DNA of 27,493 nt. Origin: SIG603 sp964370405 (GTDB lineage: Bacteria > Bacillota > Clostridia > Oscillospirales > Acutalibacteraceae). How positions within the stretch are numbered: position 1 is the stretch's first letter; every line of letters begins with the position of its first letter. The stretch is from positions 1-27,493 of the forward strand of contig CAYJJB010000023.1 in the NCBI GenBank assembly GCA_964370405.1, in the 5' to 3' direction. Below are positions 7,058-14,862 of the stretch, in pieces. A program made the position numbers and the translations under genes. The notes under the pieces are model-generated. The model was not told the DNA's origin, did not search any database, and saw only the letters and a list, made by a program, of their open reading frames with translations.

Positions 7058-8263
7058 ATGTTTGAAAAGATTTTCCACCTATTAACAGGCTTTGTCATAA
7101 TACATATAAGCGGAAAAGACGCCTACCGCTTTATTAATCTATGTATGAAAACCGGCATAAGATTTTGGGGATATAAGCCTTATAATGACGGCTATAAAGT
7201 CTGTTTAAAATTTAAAGAATACAAAAGTTTACGACAAATTAAAAAGAAATGCGATGTAAAAATTAAGCTTATAAAAAAACGAGGACTTAGGCTTAAATTT
7301 AAATTTATTAAAAAAAGACCTGGTCTGGTTTTAGGTTTTATAACTTCCATTTTTCTTTACATATTTTTATTATCAAGGGTGTGGAGTGTAAATGTTGAGG
7401 GTGCAGGAGTTCATACCTCTGATGAAATACTAGAATATGCAAAAAGTATAGGTGTATACGTTGGCGCTGCACGCAGTAGTTTTGAAGAGCGAGATGCCAC
7501 AAGGCATTTGCTTATGGAACTTGATAATTTAGAGTGGGCAAGCGTTAACACCTATGGCTCTACCGTGACTATTTCTGTAAATCATAAAGAAGAAAAACCA
7601 GAAATTATTAATACAAACGATGATACCGTTCAAAATATAGTTGCAAGTAAAGCGGGCATAATAAAAAGCATAGAAGCACAAGCAGGCAGAGTTTTTGTTG
7701 ATGTTGGAGATACTGTATATGAAGGAGAACTTTTAGTGTCTGGTGTGTGGGACAGCAATGAAGGCAAAGAAGAATGGGCAAAGACCGACATTGTAAATAT
7801 TTTTATGGTAAAAGCCAGAGCACAGGTAATTGCCCAAACAGAAAAAGTATTTACTGCGTCAATTCCAAAAATTCAGACAAATTATGAAAAGGGCAAAGTT
7901 GTCACACAAAATATTCTGTCATTTTTTTCACTGGATTTGCCACTTGGCCCACTTTTAGTTAAAAGCGGTGAGTACACTTTTTCTCAAGAAGAAAAGGCTC
8001 TTTATCTTCTTGGCACAAAAATGCCAATATCAATTTATCAAAACAGCTATACAAAACTTTATCCTTATAAAACTGTTTTATCCCTTCATGAATCAGAAAA
8101 AATTTTACAAGAAATGATAGAAGATGAAATTTTATCTTCCGATATAGAAATACTTTCAAGCAGTGACATAAACGTGCAACAAAATGGTGATTTTTTTGAG
8201 GCGCATGTGACTGTTACTTGCCTTGAAAACATAGCAAAAGAGCAACTTGTATATATAAAATAA
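7058..8263 (+). CDS. yqfD: Sporulation protein YqfD
   Basis: This 401-residue protein has an N-terminal cytoplasmic domain (about 1-88, rich in Lys), one membrane helix (about 90-108), and a large outer domain. The outer part starts with a POTRA-like segment (V-W-S-V-N-V-E-G, then D-E-I-L-E-Y-A-K-S-I-G-V-Y-V-G), typical of YqfD. It continues with a strand-rich part containing K-A-G-I-I-K-S-I-E-A-Q-A-G and V-x-V-G-D-T-V-Y-E-G-E-L-L-V-S-G. In Bacillus the gene follows yqfC and precedes phoH, exactly as here, and is expressed in the mother cell; its molecular role is not settled. A weak ribosome binding site (TTGAGG) precedes the ATG by 7 bases and overlaps the yqfC stop codon. Confidence 0.9.
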   Translation: MFEKIFHLLTGFVIIHISGKDAYRFINLCMKTGIRFWGYKPYNDGYKVCLKFKEYKSLRQIKKKCDVKIKLIKKRGLRLKFKFIKKRPGLVLGFITSIFLYIFLLSRVWSVNVEGAGVHTSDEILEYAKSIGVYVGAARSSFEERDATRHLLMELDNLEWASVNTYGSTVTISVNHKEEKPEIINTNDDTVQNIVASKAGIIKSIEAQAGRVFVDVGDTVYEGELLVSGVWDSNEGKEEWAKTDIVNIFMVKARAQVIAQTEKVFTASIPKIQTNYEKGKVVTQNILSFFSLDLPLGPLLVKSGEYTFSQEEKALYLLGTKMPISIYQNSYTKLYPYKTVLSLHESEKILQEMIEDEILSSDIEILSSSDINVQQNGDFFEAHVTVTCLENIAKEQLVYIK

Positions 8264-8291
8264 GCTTATTTTTCACTTCGAGAAAAAACAC

Positions 8292-8368
8292 TTGACAAGT
8301 TGTATAAATTTGCAGTAAAATTTCATATTAAATGACATATTTATCTCTTGAAAAAATTATGGTATAAT
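8292..8368 (+). promoter_or_regulatory. Two candidate promoters for the phoH-ybeY-dgkA-era block
   Basis: Two matches lie between yqfD and phoH. The first is TTGACA (8292-8297) with TAAAAT (8316-8321) at 18-base spacing. The second is an extended -10, TGGTATAAT (8360-8368), which needs no strong -35 and would start transcription about 80 bases before phoH. Either would separate housekeeping expression of phoH from the sporulation genes upstream. Confidence 0.55.
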
Positions 8369-8454
8369 ATTTATGATAACAAAGCTGTGTAGGTTATTTT
8401 TTGTGTAAAAATTGTACATAGTTAAAAAAACAAACAATATGAAGGAGCATGTAT

Positions 8455-9429
8455 TTGGAAAGAAAAATCGCTATAAAAAACATGGAGCAGGCGACAGAAC
8501 TTTTTGGAAGCTTTGATGCTAATTTGCGGCTAATTGAAAAAGAATTTTCTGTAAGCATTATTTTGCGTGATGAAGAAATTAAATTTATAGGTGAAGAAGC
8601 GCAGGTCGAAAGTGCGATAAAGGTTGTTAACAACCTTTTTGACTTAATCGCAAAAGGCGAAAGTATAGACGCACAAAGTATTCGTTACTGCATAAGTCTT
8701 GTATTGGAGGGCAAGGAACAAAATTTTGCCAGTTTATCATCAGACACTATATGTATTACAAGCAAAGGCAAGCCTGTAAAACCCAAAACGGTGGGTCAAA
8801 AAAAATACTGTGACACAATAAAAAACAACACTATAACACTTGGTGTCGGTCCTGCAGGAACGGGCAAAACCTACCTTGCAGTTGCAGTGGCAGTTACCGC
8901 TTTTAAGGCAGGCAGTATTAATCGAATTATTTTGACAAGACCCGCAGTTGAAGCTGGAGAGAAACTTGGTTTTTTACCTGGTGATTTGCAGCAAAAAGTT
9001 GACCCTTATTTAAGACCTCTTTACGACGCCCTTTTTGATATGTTAGGGGCAGAAACTTATTTAAAATATCTTGAAAGAGGCAACATTGAAGTAGCACCGC
9101 TTGCATATATGAGAGGGCGAACACTAGATGATAGTTTCATCATTTTGGATGAAGCTCAAAACACCACTCCCGAACAGATGAAAATGTTTTTGACAAGGCT
9201 TGGCTTTAATTCAAGAATGATAATCACAGGCGACGTTACACAAATTGATTTACCTGACGGAAAGAAGTCAGGGCTTAAAGAAGCTGTACGTATATTAAAA
9301 AATGTAGAAGACATTGGAATTTTCAGATTCACTGAAAAAGACGTTGTAAGGCACAAGTTGGTGCAAGACATCGTGCGTGCTTATGAAGCCGCCACAACAA
9401 GACAAGAAAGATTTAAGGATAAAAAATAA
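8455..9429 (+). CDS. phoH: PhoH-like ATPase
   Basis: This 324-residue protein is of the PhoH family. A small N-terminal KH-like region (about 1-70) is followed by a P-loop ATPase domain. Walker A is G-P-A-G-T-G-K-T (about 132-139) and Walker B is F-I-I-L-D-E-A-Q-N (about 228-236). Conserved R-P-A-V-E-A-G-E-K-L-G-F-L-P-G-D is present. PhoH proteins are ATPases linked to RNA metabolism, usually encoded next to ybeY. I placed the start at TTG 8455, because GAAGGAG ends 7 bases before it. The ATG at 8449 lies only 1-2 bases from that site, too close for normal initiation, though it cannot be excluded. Two promoter candidates lie upstream. Confidence 0.93.
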   Translation: MERKIAIKNMEQATELFGSFDANLRLIEKEFSVSIILRDEEIKFIGEEAQVESAIKVVNNLFDLIAKGESIDAQSIRYCISLVLEGKEQNFASLSSDTICITSKGKPVKPKTVGQKKYCDTIKNNTITLGVGPAGTGKTYLAVAVAVTAFKAGSINRIILTRPAVEAGEKLGFLPGDLQQKVDPYLRPLYDALFDMLGAETYLKYLERGNIEVAPLAYMRGRTLDDSFIILDEAQNTTPEQMKMFLTRLGFNSRMIITGDVTQIDLPDGKKSGLKEAVRILKNVEDIGIFRFTEKDVVRHKLVQDIVRAYEAATTRQERFKDKK

Positions 9430-9439
9430 AAGGATGTGT

Positions 9440-9952
9440 ATGAACATGGGTAAAACGAAAGTAGTCATTACGAATGAACAAAAAGAGGTAAAAGTACCTA
9501 CAGGAATTAGAATGCTTATAAGACGCACTTGCAACGCAGTGCTTGTATTAGAACACTTTAAAGAGGATGCCGAAATTAGCATAACCTTTGTGAACAATGA
9601 GCAAATTCACAAGTTAAACAAACAGTACCGAGGAAAAGACAGACCAACTGATGTGTTATCTTTCCCACTTGGAGAAAACGGAGTATACGATAAAAATCAT
9701 ACTAGCGGAGCTTTCATTTTAGGCGATATAGTACTTTCTGTAGAAAAAGCTATGGAACAAGCAAACAGATATGGACACAGTTTAGAACGTGAAATGGGAT
9801 ATCTCACAGCACACTCAATGCTACATCTTTTAGGATATGATCATGAAGATGGCGGAATGGAAAGAGTTAGAATGAGAGAAAAAGAAGAAACTGTTATGAC
9901 ACAACTAGGACTTCCAGGAACACTTAGTTATTTAATAGATAATGAAGAATAA
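9440..9952 (+). CDS. ybeY: Endoribonuclease YbeY (rRNA maturation factor)
   Basis: This 170-residue protein is a metal-dependent endoribonuclease for 16S rRNA 3'-end processing and ribosome quality control. The zinc-binding H-x3-H-x5-H is complete (H125, H129, H135 in H-S-M-L-H-L-L-G-Y-D-H). The family signature Y-R-G-K-D-R-P-T-D-V-L-S-F-P is at about 63-76. The open frame extends upstream into phoH, but the start is set at ATG 9440, with AAAGG 6 bases before it; ATG 9446 is an alternative. It follows phoH by 10 bases and overlaps dgkA by 11 bases, so the three genes are coupled. Confidence 0.95.
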   Translation: MNMGKTKVVITNEQKEVKVPTGIRMLIRRTCNAVLVLEHFKEDAEISITFVNNEQIHKLNKQYRGKDRPTDVLSFPLGENGVYDKNHTSGAFILGDIVLSVEKAMEQANRYGHSLEREMGYLTAHSMLHLLGYDHEDGGMERVRMREKEETVMTQLGLPGTLSYLIDNEE

Positions 9953-10418
9953 AAGAAGCTTTTTAAAAAGTTTTATATACGCATTAAAAGGAATAATTTT
10001 TTGTATTAAAAACGAACGAAACATGCGTTTTCACACGGTTTTTTGCCTATATATTATATATTTTTCCTTTTACTTTAACTTAAATTACACAGATTATGCT
10101 TTGCTCTTTTTGGCGATGTCTGGCGTCTTTGTTACAGAAATGCTCAACACCGCCATAGAGAAGCTTTGCGATTTTGTGTGTAATAAACACAATAAATTAA
10201 TAGGCATGATAAAAGATATTGCCGCCGGTGCAGTGTTTGTAAGCGCTTTGTTTGCTGTCTGCATCGGTGCTTTTGTGCTTTACAGGCCACAAGAAATTGT
10301 TTATATATTTAACTTGTTTACACAAAACTTAGCTTACTTGTGCGGGTTTATATTCTCACTAATATTGTCCGTTTTATATATAATTTACGGAATATCTTTT
10401 AAAAGAAAAATTAAATAG
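9942..10418 (+). CDS. dgkA: Diacylglycerol/undecaprenol kinase DgkA with an extra C-terminal helix
   Basis: This 158-residue membrane kinase phosphorylates undecaprenol (Gram-positive enzymes) or diacylglycerol, recycling the lipid carrier for cell wall synthesis. The catalytic signature E-x-L-N-T-A-I-E is at 66-73 and K-D-I-A-A-G-A-V at 91-98, with N-E-R-N-M-R-F-H at the first amphipathic segment. Gram-positive DgkA proteins are usually 120-140 residues with three membrane helices. Here about 35 extra residues at the end (about 124-158) form a further hydrophobic helix and a basic tail. Some Clostridia fuse this enzyme to a PAP2 phosphatase, so the tail could be a remnant of that, but no PAP2 motif is visible. 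The ATG overlaps the end of ybeY. cdd, often present between dgkA and era, is absent. Confidence 0.92.
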   Translation: MKNKRSFLKSFIYALKGIIFCIKNERNMRFHTVFCLYIIYFSFYFNLNYTDYALLFLAMSGVFVTEMLNTAIEKLCDFVCNKHNKLIGMIKDIAAGAVFVSALFAVCIGAFVLYRPQEIVYIFNLFTQNLAYLCGFIFSLILSVLYIIYGISFKRKIK

Positions 10419-10437
10419 AATTTTAATAACAAACCAG

Positions 10438-10497
10438 AAAGGATAGTCACGGGCTACTTGCCCTATTTTTCATCGCATTTTATGCGGCGAAAGTGAC
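10438..10497 (+). promoter_or_regulatory. Three-way-junction RNA leader between the ribosome binding site and start of era
   Basis: AAAGGA (10438-10443) is the only good ribosome-binding sequence before era, yet it lies about 55 bases from the ATG. The intervening bases can fold away. P1 is GTCAC (10446-10450) with GTGAC (10493-10497). P2 is GGGC (10451-10454) with GCCC (10460-10463). P3 is TTTC-x-TCGCAT (10468-10478) with ATGCGG-x-GAAA (10482-10492), one mismatch and a 3-base loop. The ATG at 10498 follows P1 directly. The pairing was checked by hand; function is inferred. Confidence 0.55.
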
Positions 10498-11424
10498 ATG
10501 GTTATAACAATGATAGAAAATACAGAAAAGTTATCTGCGTTTATCGCAATTGTAGGTAGACCAAATGTAGGAAAGTCCTCAGTTTTAAATAAACTTTTAG
10601 GGCAAAAAGTTGCAATAGTTTCAAGAAAACCACAAACTACACGAACAAGAATTATGGGTGTTTTAACACAGGAAGATCATCAAATGGTTTTCATTGACAC
10701 CCCAGGTCTTATTAAGGCAAAAAATTCATTGGGCGAATATATGGTGCGCTCTGTTTTTGAGTCTGTATCAGGAGTTGATGCTTGTATGCTTGTGGTTGAA
10801 GCTGATACCGATATATCAAAAGCTGATATAGAACTTACAAAAAGATTTTCACAACAAAATATACCTGCAATACTTGTAATAAATAAAATAGATTTAGTAA
10901 AAGACAAAACAAAACTTATGGAGCAAATTGATGCACTAAATAAGCACTTTGAATTTAAGTCTATAGTTCCTGTAAGTGCAAAAGACGGGGATGGAATAAA
11001 CATATTAAAAACTGAGCTTCAAAGCTTATGTATGCCAGGGGGTCACTTTTTTAGTGATGACACACTGACAGACCAACCTGAAAGAGTTATTGCCTCTGAA
11101 ATAGTGCGTGAAAAAATATTAAGACTTTTAGACAAAGAAATTCCTCATGGTGTTGCCGTTGTTACAGAAAGCATGAAAGAACGCCCCGGTATCACAGACA
11201 TTGATGCCACCATATACTGTGAAAGAAGTACTCATAAAGGTATTATCATAGGAAAAGGCGGAGAAATGCTTAAAAAAATAGGTACCTTTGCAAGAGAAGA
11301 CATGGAGAAGTTTTTTGACTGCAAAATTAACCTTAAACTTTGGGTAAAGGTTAAAGAAGACTGGCGCCAACGACCTAATATACTTCACAATTTAGGCTTT
11401 AATAAAAACGATTTTTCACTATAA
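10498..11424 (+). CDS. era: GTPase Era
   Basis: This 308-residue GTPase binds the 3' end of 16S rRNA and helps assemble the 30S subunit, in the same process as YbeY. All G motifs are present: G1 G-R-P-N-V-G-K-S (20-27), G3 D-T-P-G (67-70), G4 N-K-I-D (129-132) and G5 S-A-K (160-162). The C-terminal KH domain has I-I-I-G-K-G-G (249-255) and ends with W-V-K-V-K-E-D-W-R. The start is uncertain: ATG 10498 or ATG 10510. Neither has a ribosome binding site at normal linear distance, and a foldable leader separates AAAGGA from the ATG. The length is typical for the family. Confidence 0.95.
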   Translation: MVITMIENTEKLSAFIAIVGRPNVGKSSVLNKLLGQKVAIVSRKPQTTRTRIMGVLTQEDHQMVFIDTPGLIKAKNSLGEYMVRSVFESVSGVDACMLVVEADTDISKADIELTKRFSQQNIPAILVINKIDLVKDKTKLMEQIDALNKHFEFKSIVPVSAKDGDGINILKTELQSLCMPGGHFFSDDTLTDQPERVIASEIVREKILRLLDKEIPHGVAVVTESMKERPGITDIDATIYCERSTHKGIIIGKGGEMLKKIGTFAREDMEKFFDCKINLKLWVKVKEDWRQRPNILHNLGFNKNDFSL

Positions 11425-11532
11425 CCTGTTTTTTCCTCCTATAATTTAGACTTTTTTGCAAATATTAAATATGAGTATTTCTAAATATAGCCGAGCTCGT
11501 TATTATATCTAAGTTGAAACGGAGTATTTTTT

Positions 11533-11691
11533 ATGAATGAGAAAACTGCGTGGAGCATCTTTTTAAAAAGCGGAAAAGTTTTAGATTATATAAATTATTT
11601 AAACTGTAAAAAACCTAAGGTTTTAAAAACCATAAATAATCAAAACAAGGAATTTGACAATGCATGTAAAAACTCAAGGGCTAATAATTAA
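11533..11691 (+). CDS. yqzL: Small YqzL-like protein overlapping recO
   Basis: This 52-residue frame starts M-N-E-K-T-A-W-S-I-F-L-K-S-G and continues V-L-D-Y-I-N-Y-L. That resembles the YqzL family, whose members carry a W-x-x-F-x-x-T/S-G-x-x-x-x-Y-L core and lie just before recO in Bacillus and Clostridia. GGAG (11521-11524) sits 8 bases before the ATG. The frame overlaps recO by 32 bases in another register, implying translational coupling. No function is known. The C-terminal half (after about residue 25) is Lys/Asn-rich and less family-like. The call rests on the N-terminal motif, the ribosome binding site and position. Confidence 0.72.
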   Translation: MNEKTAWSIFLKSGKVLDYINYLNCKKPKVLKTINNQNKEFDNACKNSRANN

Positions 11692-12397
11692 AGAGCAGGC
11701 AGTAGGCGAAAGCGACAGGCTTGTGACCATACTTACAAAGGACGAGGGTATAATAAAGGCGTTTGCAAAAAGAGCAAAATCTCTTAAAGACAATAAAAAC
11801 GCCTCCACCTCTCTTTTGTGCTATTCAAAACTAAGTATATTTAAAGGGCGAGATAAGTATATCATTGATAACTCCTCGCCCATAGAAATTTTTTTTGGAC
11901 TTCGGAAAAATATACTGTCCTTAGCCCTTGCCCAATATTTTTGCGAGCTTTGTGCATGGCTTGTGCCTGAAAATACAAATTCCGAAGAATTTTTGCGCAT
12001 AGTTTTAAACTCCTTAAGTTTTTTAAGTAATGAGAAGAAAAACATATACATAATAAAAGCTATTACAGAGCTTAGAATTTTATCGTTATCAGGCTATATG
12101 CCTGATTTAATAATGTGCAAAAATTGTGGTAAGTATGAAAATGAATACTGGACATTTAAGACAGAAAATGGCATAATACTTTGTAAGGATTGTCAGGGTG
12201 AGCACTCAACTGGAATAAAAATTTCTCAAGGCGTTTTAACTGCAATGAGGCACATAATATATTCCGATGTGGAAAAATTATACAAATTTAATCTACCTGA
12301 TGACAGTGCAAAACTGCTCTCAGACACAACAGAGGCTTATACTGTTTTGACATTAGGAGCAAAACCAAAAACTCTACAATTTTTTAATAATTTATAA
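11660..12397 (+). CDS. recO: DNA repair protein RecO
   Basis: This 245-residue protein mediates RecA loading with RecR and anneals single strands in RecFOR recombination repair. The N-terminal OB fold opens with T-Q-G-L-I-I-K-E and G-E-S-D-R-L-V-T-I-L-T-K-D-E-G. The central helical domain is followed by a four-cysteine zinc site (C153, C156, C175, C178) in C-K-N-C and C-K-D-C. I chose ATG 11660 with AAGGA 8 bases upstream, rather than the TTG at 11654, which is only two bases from that site. The stop codon directly abuts an in-frame ATG for mutS2. Position after era and yqzL is the classic order. Confidence 0.94.
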   Translation: MHVKTQGLIIKEQAVGESDRLVTILTKDEGIIKAFAKRAKSLKDNKNASTSLLCYSKLSIFKGRDKYIIDNSSPIEIFFGLRKNILSLALAQYFCELCAWLVPENTNSEEFLRIVLNSLSFLSNEKKNIYIIKAITELRILSLSGYMPDLIMCKNCGKYENEYWTFKTENGIILCKDCQGEHSTGIKISQGVLTAMRHIIYSDVEKLYKFNLPDDSAKLLSDTTEAYTVLTLGAKPKTLQFFNNL

Positions 12398-12409
12398 ATG
12401 GTGAAATAC

Positions 12410-14770
12410 ATGGACAAAAATTTAATTACCCTAGAACTTGATAAAATACTTTCCATACTATCAAATGAAGCTGGTGTGGAAGATGCTAAGCGCTTAGCGC
12501 TTGAGCTTCGCCCTCAAAAAAATATAGAGAGCGCAAAAGAACTTTTAATGCAAACGGACAATGCATATGTCTTAATTGCAAAATTTGGTGCGCCCTCTTT
12601 TTACGGTATGCAAAACGTGACAAACTCTTTAAGACGAGCAGCGGCAGGTGCAAGTCTTACTTTGGGTGAACTTATAAAAATTTCAAAAACAGTGAGGGCT
12701 TTGCGAATACTCTTAGAGTGGCGTGAAAAAAGCCAAAGCATAAAAACCGTAATGGACTACCACTTTGAAAACATAAGTTCTAATAAATTTTTAGAGCAGA
12801 GTATAGATAATGCAATAATAAGCGAAGACGAGCTTTCTGACAATGCCTCACCTGCACTTGCTAATATACGAAGAAAAATTAGAAATGCGGGAGAAAAAAT
12901 TAAGTCACAACTTGATAAAATGATTAGGTCCTCAACCTATCAAAAATATCTTCAAGAAAACATAGTCACTCAAAGGGACGGTCGTTTTGTTGTACCAGTT
13001 AAATCCGAATTTAAAAATGAGGTGCAAGGCCTTGTTCATGACAGCTCTTCAAGCGGCGCTACTCTTTTTATAGAGCCACTAGCTGTAGTGCAGGCTAATA
13101 ATGACATTAAAATATTAAAATCTCAAGAGCTTGACGAAATAGAAAGAATTACCGCCGAGCTTTCTGCCCTTGCTGGCAGTTTTGCAGATGGAATAATTGC
13201 TGGTTATGACAGCGCTGTTGAGATAAATTTAATTTTTGCAAAGGCTCAACTTGCCTATAAAATGAAAGCAACAATGCCAATTTTAAATGACAAGGGTCAA
13301 ATTAATCTTAAAAACGCACGGCACCCATTAATAGACCCAAAAGCTGTCGTGCCTACAAACATAGAAATAGGTTATGGATTTGACTCACTAATAGTCACAG
13401 GGCCTAACACAGGTGGTAAGACTGTTTCGCTTAAAACAACAGGTCTTTTGTGCCTTATGGCAATGTGTGGTTTAATGCTTCCTGTGTCAGAAAACAGCCA
13501 TGTTTCATTTTTCAAAAACGTTCTTGCTGATATTGGAGATGAGCAAAGTATAGAGCAGTCTTTATCTACTTTTTCTTCTCATATGACAAACATAATTCGT
13601 ATTTTAAATCGTTGTGACGAAAATTCTTTAGTGCTTATAGATGAACTAGGTTCAGGCACAGACCCAGTAGAAGGTGCGGCACTTGCAATGTCTATTATTG
13701 AAGCAATGCGACAAAAAGGTGTAAAGCTTATGGCAACCACCCACTATGCAGAGCTTAAAGAATATGCCCTTAAAACTGTAGGGGTTGAAAATGCATGTTG
13801 TGAATTTGACGTTTCTACTCTAAGCCCTACCTATAAATTACTTATAGGAATACCAGGAAAATCCAACGCTTTTGCAATATCGCAAAAACTTGGAATGAAC
13901 CTTAATATAATAGAAAGAGCAAAAGAGCTTGTGTCAAAAGAAAGCACAGAGTTTGAAACTGTGATGCAAAAGCTTGAAGCAAGCCGTCAAGAAACCGAGA
14001 AAAAACTTAAACTTGCAAACGAGCAAATGCTGATTGCAAGGGCTGAGGCGGCAAAAGCAAAGAAAATTTCTGAAGAAGTAGAAAAAAAGGCTGAAAAGGA
14101 AATTGATGATGCAAAAAGCCGTGCCGCTATGATAGTAAGCCGCACAAGAGCGCAGGCAGAAGACCTTATAAAAGAATTAGAACTCATTAAAAAAATGGGT
14201 AACAAAGCGCTTTCCGCACAGCAAAAGGCAATGCTTAAATCAGGCATTAAAAATTTAGAAAACAGCTCTGACCCAATTGAAAAGAAAGAGCAAGGCGAGT
14301 ATGTTTTGCCAAGACCTTTAAAAATGGGTGACGATGTAAAAATTTTTGACATAGACAAAGCCGCCACCGTGCTTGAGATAAACGGCGACAATATTTTAGT
14401 GCAGGCAGGCATAATAAAAACCCGTGTAGACATTAAAAATTTGCGCCTTATAGAAAACAAGAAAAAAGAAAAACCTAAAGCTTCCTCAGGGCATAGAACT
14501 GTCACAAAAAAACTTGCGGAGCAGTCCGCCTCTCTTAGCGTTGATTTAAGAGGTATGGATTCGTACGAAGCAATTATGGAGGTTGAAGATTTTATAGACC
14601 GTGCAGTGCGCCAAAACATCAGCCAAATAACAATAATACATGGCAAAGGTACAGGTGTTTTAAGAAATGCCGTTCAAGCGCATTTAAGAAGAAACTCCTC
14701 CGTGCGCTCATATAGACTTGGTGTTTTTGGTGAAGGTGAAAGCGGAGTTACTATAGCTGAGCTAAAATAA
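12410..14770 (+). CDS. mutS2: Endonuclease MutS2
   Basis: This 786-residue homologue of MutS lacks the mismatch-recognition domain. It suppresses homologous recombination and, in Bacillus, acts in ribosome rescue at collided ribosomes. The order is a lever/clamp region (to about 300), an ATPase domain with Walker A T-G-P-N-T-G-G-K-T (about 330-338) and Walker B L-V-L-I-D-E-L-G-S-G-T-D-P (about 407-419). A long charged coiled coil follows (about 510-620), then a KOW-like segment and a C-terminal Smr nuclease domain. The Smr domain has V-D-L-R-G-M and I-H-G-K-G-T-G-V-L-R. Start: ATG 12410 with GGTGA 5 bases upstream, although ATG 12398 directly after the recO stop is possible. All expected domains are present and intact. 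Confidence 0.95.
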   Translation: MDKNLITLELDKILSILSNEAGVEDAKRLALELRPQKNIESAKELLMQTDNAYVLIAKFGAPSFYGMQNVTNSLRRAAAGASLTLGELIKISKTVRALRILLEWREKSQSIKTVMDYHFENISSNKFLEQSIDNAIISEDELSDNASPALANIRRKIRNAGEKIKSQLDKMIRSSTYQKYLQENIVTQRDGRFVVPVKSEFKNEVQGLVHDSSSSGATLFIEPLAVVQANNDIKILKSQELDEIERITAELSALAGSFADGIIAGYDSAVEINLIFAKAQLAYKMKATMPILNDKGQINLKNARHPLIDPKAVVPTNIEIGYGFDSLIVTGPNTGGKTVSLKTTGLLCLMAMCGLMLPVSENSHVSFFKNVLADIGDEQSIEQSLSTFSSHMTNIIRILNRCDENSLVLIDELGSGTDPVEGAALAMSIIEAMRQKGVKLMATTHYAELKEYALKTVGVENACCEFDVSTLSPTYKLLIGIPGKSNAFAISQKLGMNLNIIERAKELVSKESTEFETVMQKLEASRQETEKKLKLANEQMLIARAEAAKAKKISEEVEKKAEKEIDDAKSRAAMIVSRTRAQAEDLIKELELIKKMGNKALSAQQKAMLKSGIKNLENSSDPIEKKEQGEYVLPRPLKMGDDVKIFDIDKAATVLEINGDNILVQAGIIKTRVDIKNLRLIENKKKEKPKASSGHRTVTKKLAEQSASLSVDLRGMDSYEAIMEVEDFIDRAVRQNISQITIIHGKGTGVLRNAVQAHLRRNSSVRSYRLGVFGEGESGVTIAELK

Positions 14771-14862
14771 AATTTCTATCATATAATTAAATTATTAAAA
14801 TTCTATTCATAATTACAAGTTAAAATTAAAAATATACTATATTAAAGGATGGTACTAAAAAC

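Noticed and set aside
11425..11532. Promoter for yqzL-recO-mutS2
   Set aside because: TATAAT occurs at 11440-11445 but without a -35 box at 16-18 bases; the CGAGCTCG palindrome at 11492 is too short to interpret.
13987..14646. A 219-codon minus-strand frame inside mutS2
   Set aside because: It is the antisense shadow of the mutS2 coiled-coil and Smr region: Ser/Phe/Ala-rich, no ribosome binding site, no recognisable motif.
14771..14862. Heat-shock promoter or CIRCE operator before htpG
   Set aside because: A TATACT box is present, but no -35 at a suitable distance and no TTAGCACTC inverted repeat.
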